This document shows, in pieces, positions 60,747-64,000 of a DNA stretch of 64,000 nucleotides. This stretch comes from DATFRX01 sp035630615. Lineage in GTDB: Bacteria; Actinomycetota; Actinomycetes; Propionibacteriales; Nocardioidaceae. The stretch covers positions 1 to 64,000 of the forward strand of contig DASQKI010000049.1 in NCBI GenBank assembly GCA_035630615.1. Reading direction: 5' to 3'. Each line of letters starts with the position of its first letter. The first letter of the stretch is position 1. A program made the position numbers and the translations under genes. The notes beneath the pieces were generated by a model. The model made no database searches, was not told the origin of the DNA, and was given only the letters and a program-made list of their open reading frames with translations.

Positions 60747-62089
60747 CCGAAGCGGTCCTCGGGGTCGTACGCCGCTTTGACCTGCAGCAGGCGGTCGCGG
60801 TTGACCCCGTGGTACGCCGGCGACCAGTCGTCGAGCTCCGAGTCGGGGAAGTTGACGTACAGGCCACCGTTGCCCCATGGGTGGACGACCGACCACGACG
60901 CGGTGAGCCATCCGATTGCCTCGGCGTGCCGGGCCGGGGGAGCGGCGGTCTCGTGCTTGATCAGGAAGCGGGCGCTGCGATGGGGGAAGGCCGTTGCGTC
61001 GGGGCGCACTCGGTTGTAGGCGCCGCCCCACGGCATGAAGTCGAGGATCCGCGTCTCGCCGTCGGGCCGTCCGTCGGCGAAGTGGTCGACGAGCTTCGCG
61101 ATCGCTTCGACCGGCAGCGAGCGCTCGAAGTACTCCGACTTGCTGTAGAGATGATCGGCGTTCTCCTCGCCGGGAAACAGCTCGACCAGCAGCCGCTTCG
61201 TGTCGCGATGTGAGCCCTCTCGGATCAGCGTCGACTCGGGTTCGGCGCCGACCCGGGTCGTCAGGTCGTCGACCAGGGGGGTCAGGTCGGCCTCGGCTCC
61301 CATCATCGAGCCGAAGACGTTGACCGTCGGCGCAACGTCTGCGGCGCCGGTCGCTCGGACCAGCAGGCTCGCCGCCAGTCCGTCGGGAGCGTCCGGCGCC
61401 CAGTGTTGCCAGGCGTCGACGACCCGCGTTGCCGACTCCGCCGGCCAGCGCAGGTGGAAGCCGGTCATGCGCGGCGCGGCGACAGTCGCGAGCTCCACTG
61501 ACGTCACGATGCCGAAGCGACAGCCGCCGGCGCCTCGCAGGGCCCAGAACAGGTCGGCGTCGCGCTCGTCGTCGCATCGGACGGTGCGCCCGTCGGCCAG
61601 GACGACCTGGGCGCTGACGAGCCGGTCCGACGTGAGGCCGTAGGCGCGTCCGAGGATGCCGAGCCCGCCGCCGAGGACGAGACCCGCGACTCCCACCGTC
61701 GGGCCGCAGCCGGCCGGGATCGTCGCATCGTGGGCGGCGAGAGCGTCGTAGAGCGGGCCGAGTCGGGTGCCGGCGCCCACCGCGACGGTCCCGTCCGACA
61801 CCGCGACGGCGTCCATCGCAGAGACGTCGACGACAATCCCTCGGGTCGACGACCCGCCGGCGAAGCAATGACCGCCGCTTCGGGGGGCGAACGGCAGGCC
61901 GTGCCGGGTCGCGAACGCGATCGTCTCGGCCACGTCGATCGGCGTCGCACAGCGAGCGATCGCCTGCGGGCGCACGTCGTGGAAGTTCGGGATCGCGGGC
62001 CGACGCACGTCGTCGTAGTCGGGCGCGTCCGGGGTCAGCACATCGCCGTCGAGTGCGCCCGCCAGCGCCGGCCAGTCCGGGTCGGCCAC
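60722..62089 (-). CDS. FAD-linked oxidoreductase with BBE domain
   Basis: 455 residues. FAD-binding PCMH domain: FAPRSGGHCFAGGSSTRGIVVDVSAMDAV, where the His of GGH is the usual covalent flavin link. Then AGCGPTVGVAGLVLGGGLGILGRAYGLTSD and the BBE C-terminus (YNRVRPDATAFPHRSARFLIKHE, YVNFPDSELDDW..AYHGVNRDRLLQVKAAYDPEDRF). In bicovalent members a Cys directly precedes PTVG; here it is Gly with the Cys one residue earlier. So probably only the histidyl bond forms. Oxidises alcohols or sugars with O2. GTG 62089 is chosen for AAGGAGG 7 bases upstream. Confidence 0.9.
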   Translation of the reverse strand: MADPDWPALAGALDGDVLTPDAPDYDDVRRPAIPNFHDVRPQAIARCATPIDVAETIAFATRHGLPFAPRSGGHCFAGGSSTRGIVVDVSAMDAVAVSDGTVAVGAGTRLGPLYDALAAHDATIPAGCGPTVGVAGLVLGGGLGILGRAYGLTSDRLVSAQVVLADGRTVRCDDERDADLFWALRGAGGCRFGIVTSVELATVAAPRMTGFHLRWPAESATRVVDAWQHWAPDAPDGLAASLLVRATGAADVAPTVNVFGSMMGAEADLTPLVDDLTTRVGAEPESTLIREGSHRDTKRLLVELFPGEENADHLYSKSEYFERSLPVEAIAKLVDHFADGRPDGETRILDFMPWGGAYNRVRPDATAFPHRSARFLIKHETAAPPARHAEAIGWLTASWSVVHPWGNGGLYVNFPDSELDDWSPAYHGVNRDRLLQVKAAYDPEDRFGQAGRSSR

Positions 62090-62177
62090 GGGCCGCCTCC
62101 TTCGCCGTCGTGCGAAGACCCGAACGTACGTGATCGGGCCCAAACCTATAAGTACAGTAATCCACTAGACTTACGAC

Positions 62178-62530
62178 ATGGACGTGATTGCCATCGATAC
62201 CCCACAGCTCGGCAACCGTAGCTACCTGCTCCACGACGCCGGCGAGGTGCTCGTCGTCGACCCGGTTCGCGATGTCGAGCGGCGTTCACGCTCCACCGTC
62301 GGATCCCGCGCCGGCTCGCTGTCGGCGCGATCATCGGCGGCCTCCTGATGGGCTACGGCGCCCGCATCGCGTACGGCTGCAATATCGGCGCGTACTTCGG
62401 CGGCATCGCGTCGTTCAGCCTGCACGGATGGCTGTGGGGGCTGACGGCCATCTTCGGGACGTTGGCCGGGCTCAGCCTGCGACCGATCTTCGGTCTGGCC
62501 AAACCCAAGCCGACTGACTCGGTCTGCTGA
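62178..62530 (+). pseudogene. Deletion fusion: MBL-fold (persulfide dioxygenase/rhodanese-type) start joined to YeeE/YedE transporter end
   Basis: From ATG 62178 the frame reads DVIAIDTPQLGNRSYLLHDA and GEVLVVDPVRDVER, the first strands of a metallo-beta-lactamase-fold sulfur hydrolase, and runs out at 62348. From about 62281, in another frame, it reads AFTLHRRIPRRLAVGAIIGG, LLMGYGARIAYGCNIGAYFG, GIASFSLHGWLWGL and RPIFGLAKPKP, the C-terminal quarter of a YeeE/YedE (DUF395) sulfur transporter. These two genes are commonly neighbours in sulfur-handling operons, so one deletion of roughly 2 kb would have joined them. The original start and stop survive. Confidence 0.82.
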
Positions 62531-62543
62531 CCCACCACAGACT

Positions 62544-62591
62544 GGAGACTTGGAGTTGCGGCATCCCTGGCGACCGCAACTCCAAGTCTCC
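62544..62591. terminator. 18-bp perfect hairpin between convergent genes
   Basis: GGAGACTTGGAGTTGCGG (62544-62561) and its exact reverse complement (62574-62591) with a 12-nt loop. It lies 13 bp after the YeeE remnant stop and 8 bp before the stop of the O-methyltransferase, so it can serve both directions. Confidence 0.8.
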
Positions 62592-62599
62592 GTTGACGC

Positions 62600-63259
62600 T
62601 CAGAGCTTGCGGGCGAAGGTGAGCCCGTCCGCGATCGGCAGCATGGCCAGCTCCACCCGGTCGTCACCGGCCGCGTGGTCGTTGAAGCGTTGGATCGCCT
62701 CGCCGGTCGGTCCGGGGTCGTCGGCGACGACGCGGCCGTTGGAAAACACGTTGTCGACGAGGACGACGCCGCCCGACCGTAGTCGCGGCACGATCTCGTC
62801 CCAGTAGTCGACGTAGCCCTCCTTGTCGGCGTCGACGAAGGCCAGGTCGATGGGCGGGTCGGTGGGCAAGGCGCGCAGGGTGTCGATCCCCGGGGCGATC
62901 CGGAGCTCGATGCGGTCGGCGACGCCGGCCCGATCCCAGTAGCGACGGGCGATCGACGTGAACTCCTCGCTCACGTCGCAGCACAGCAGTCGGCCGCCGG
63001 GCGCCAGCCCGCGGGCGACGCACAGCGACGAGTAGCCGGTGAAGGTGCCGACCTCGACGGCGAAGCGGACGCCGACGACCTTGGTCAGCAACGTCATGAA
63101 CGCGCCCTGCTCCGGGGCGATCTGCATACCGGCCTCGTCCGGGAGCGCGTCGGCCGTCTCGGCGGCGAGGTCGCGCAGGATTTCGTCGGGCTGCGGCCGA
63201 TTGTGGGCGGCGAGATAGTCGTGCAGCTGTGGGGTCACCGTCATGGTGGTACGTGACAT
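62600..63259 (-). CDS. Class I O-methyltransferase (caffeoyl-CoA O-methyltransferase type)
   Basis: 219 residues: GMQIAPEQGAFMTLLTKVVGVRFAVEVGTFTGYSSLCVARGL (SAM motif), LLCCDVSEEFTSIARRYWDRAGV, DLAFVDADKEGYVDYWDEIVPRLRSGGVVLVDNVFSNG (metal ligands DADK and DN), and FNDHAAGDDRVELAMLPIADGLTFARK. A divalent-metal-dependent catechol O-methyltransferase fold; the bacterial substrate is unknown. ATG at 63259, with further in-frame ATGs (63244) near it. Confidence 0.92.
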   Translation of the reverse strand: MSRTTMTVTPQLHDYLAAHNRPQPDEILRDLAAETADALPDEAGMQIAPEQGAFMTLLTKVVGVRFAVEVGTFTGYSSLCVARGLAPGGRLLCCDVSEEFTSIARRYWDRAGVADRIELRIAPGIDTLRALPTDPPIDLAFVDADKEGYVDYWDEIVPRLRSGGVVLVDNVFSNGRVVADDPGPTGEAIQRFNDHAAGDDRVELAMLPIADGLTFARKL

Positions 63260-63287
63260 GACGTGAAACCTACCCCGCGAGCCCGAA

Positions 63288-63350
63288 CCGCGAGTGGCGC
63301 ATGGTCGCCGTCGGCATGCCGAGGAAGCGACAACGTTGCGCCACTCGCGG
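63288..63350. repeat. Nested 63-nt inverted repeat
   Basis: Outer arms CCGCGAGTGGCGCA (63288-63301) / TGCGCCACTCGCGG (63337-63350), perfect 14 bp. Middle arms GTCGC (63304-63308) / GCGAC (63327-63331), inner 12-bp palindrome TCGGCATGCCGA (63311-63322). It lies between the secreted gene and the O-methyltransferase, both leftward, and could end the first transcript. Confidence 0.75.
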
Positions 63351-63363
63351 ACTCGAGGGGTGA

Positions 63364-63828
63364 CTAGTTCAGCGGGCAGCCCAGGTTGTTGTCGGCGTCG
63401 AGTCGCCGAGCCACCGCGATCATGGTGGCTCGGTCACCGCTCTCCAGGGCGTCGTTGACGTAGGGCACCAGCGGCGGCCGGCCGTCGAGGCCCATCGCGA
63501 ACCGTCGCCACGGGTAGCCGAGACCGTCGTGGGCGGCGTTGAGGTAGGCGGCGACCGCGGCGCGGACCAGGATCCGTTCGCCACCGGCGACACCCGGCCC
63601 GCCGCGCAGCGCCAGGGCCTCTTCGAGTGTGACGGTCGCGAGCGCCGGCGACACGTGATAGATGCTGCTCACCAACTGGTCGGGCGACGCTTCCTCCCAA
63701 TTGTCGGTGTGATTCTTCCAGTAGCCGGGTGTGCAGCCCTCGTGGCCGACCTCGACCGCGTTCGCCGGCCCGAGCAAGCCAGCCGCCATCACCCCAGCAG
63801 CGAGGGCCGCCCCAATGAGTCGTCGCAT
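63364..63828 (-). CDS. Small secreted protein with a GYWKNH motif
   Basis: 154 residues. Signal peptide MRRLIGAALAAGVMAAGLLGPANA, then VEVGHEGCTPGYWKNHTDNWEEASPDQLVSSIYHV, a motif (CTPGYWKNH) found in many exported bacterial proteins of unknown role. An alpha-helical part follows (GERILVRAAVAAYLNAAHDGLGYPWRRF), with a C-terminal cysteine (NNLGCPLN) that may pair with the first. GAAGGGGA precedes ATG 63828. The stretch from 63829 to the window end contains no supported gene. Confidence 0.78.
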   Translation of the reverse strand: MRRLIGAALAAGVMAAGLLGPANAVEVGHEGCTPGYWKNHTDNWEEASPDQLVSSIYHVSPALATVTLEEALALRGGPGVAGGERILVRAAVAAYLNAAHDGLGYPWRRFAMGLDGRPPLVPYVNDALESGDRATMIAVARRLDADNNLGCPLN

Positions 63829-64000
63829 GTGTATTCCCCTTCGTGTGATCTGACCCCCGGTCGCGCCGGAGGAGCCGCGGTCCGTCCCTCCGAAGGCACG
63901 GCAGTGCACCGAGCCGACCGGCGAATCGTAGGACGCTCCGACGGCCAGACTCCCGGTCGTCTGACCCTGGTAACTGAGGTGCTCGCCGTGCTAAACCGGA

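Noticed and set aside
60174..62234. 686-codon minus-strand frame covering the BBE gene in another frame
   Set aside because: It overlaps a well-defined oxidoreductase in a different frame and consists of arginine-rich text.

Overview
The window is high-GC DNA with GTG starts, many ATGA/GTGA/TGATG gene overlaps and an actinobacterial-type LexA box. It also carries a fused KorA, a mycothiol-type DinB/maleylpyruvate isomerase protein and AAC(6')-like GNAT remnants. I infer an actinomycete, possibly of the Nocardioidaceae/Propionibacteriales group; the genus cannot be fixed from the sequence alone. No insertion sequence, phage gene or CRISPR array was seen. One tRNA is present (Tyr, GTA).

Layout. 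1-10.5 kb is a cell-surface/exopolysaccharide region: the end of a small kinase, two tandem ~900-residue secreted propeller/PKD proteins, a phosphoglycosyl transferase, a PIG-L deacetylase, UDP-glucose dehydrogenase, a 53-residue membrane protein and a secreted repeat protein. 10.8-24.4 kb is an energy block: korAB (2-oxoacid:ferredoxin oxidoreductase), a GAF-PAS-GGDEF protein, and a ten-gene nuoABCHIJKLMN cluster in which all genes overlap and nuoD, E, F and G are absent. The neighbourhood suggests reduced ferredoxin as electron source. 24.5-32.2 kb holds ordinary single genes: a secreted protein, yajQ, an aldo/keto reductase, SRPBCC, HAD, an ABC exporter, an amidohydrolase and tRNA-Tyr.

32.3-50.6 kb, just after tRNA-Tyr, looks accessory. 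It has HAD dehalogenase paralogs, a TPR membrane protein, regulators, small oxidoreductases and an unusual density of broken genes. Four of these (SBP56/methanethiol oxidase, a SAM methyltransferase, a GNAT and an alpha/beta hydrolase) keep both their N- and C-termini but have lost the middle. A similar event at 62.2 kb joins the start of an MBL/persulfide-dioxygenase-type gene to the end of a YeeE/YedE transporter gene. A cupin gene at 54.2-54.7 kb has a single frameshift. A perfect SOS box lies upstream of a small uncharacterised gene at 49.0 kb.

50.7-64 kb holds a LuxR/flavoprotein pair, TetR, and a catabolic operon: two FadR-type regulators, an enolase-superfamily enzyme, an aldehyde dehydrogenase and an iron alcohol dehydrogenase, with TGGTCTGACCA-type operators. 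A GNAT, a BBE oxidoreductase, an O-methyltransferase and a secreted GYWKNH protein follow.

The most interesting non-coding signal is a scattered set of long, nearly perfect inverted repeats (10-19 bp arms, each with its own sequence). They occur at gene ends and also inside reading frames (the partial kinase, ugd, nuoJ, nuoM and a thioesterase remnant), where they encode apparently dispensable linkers or tails.
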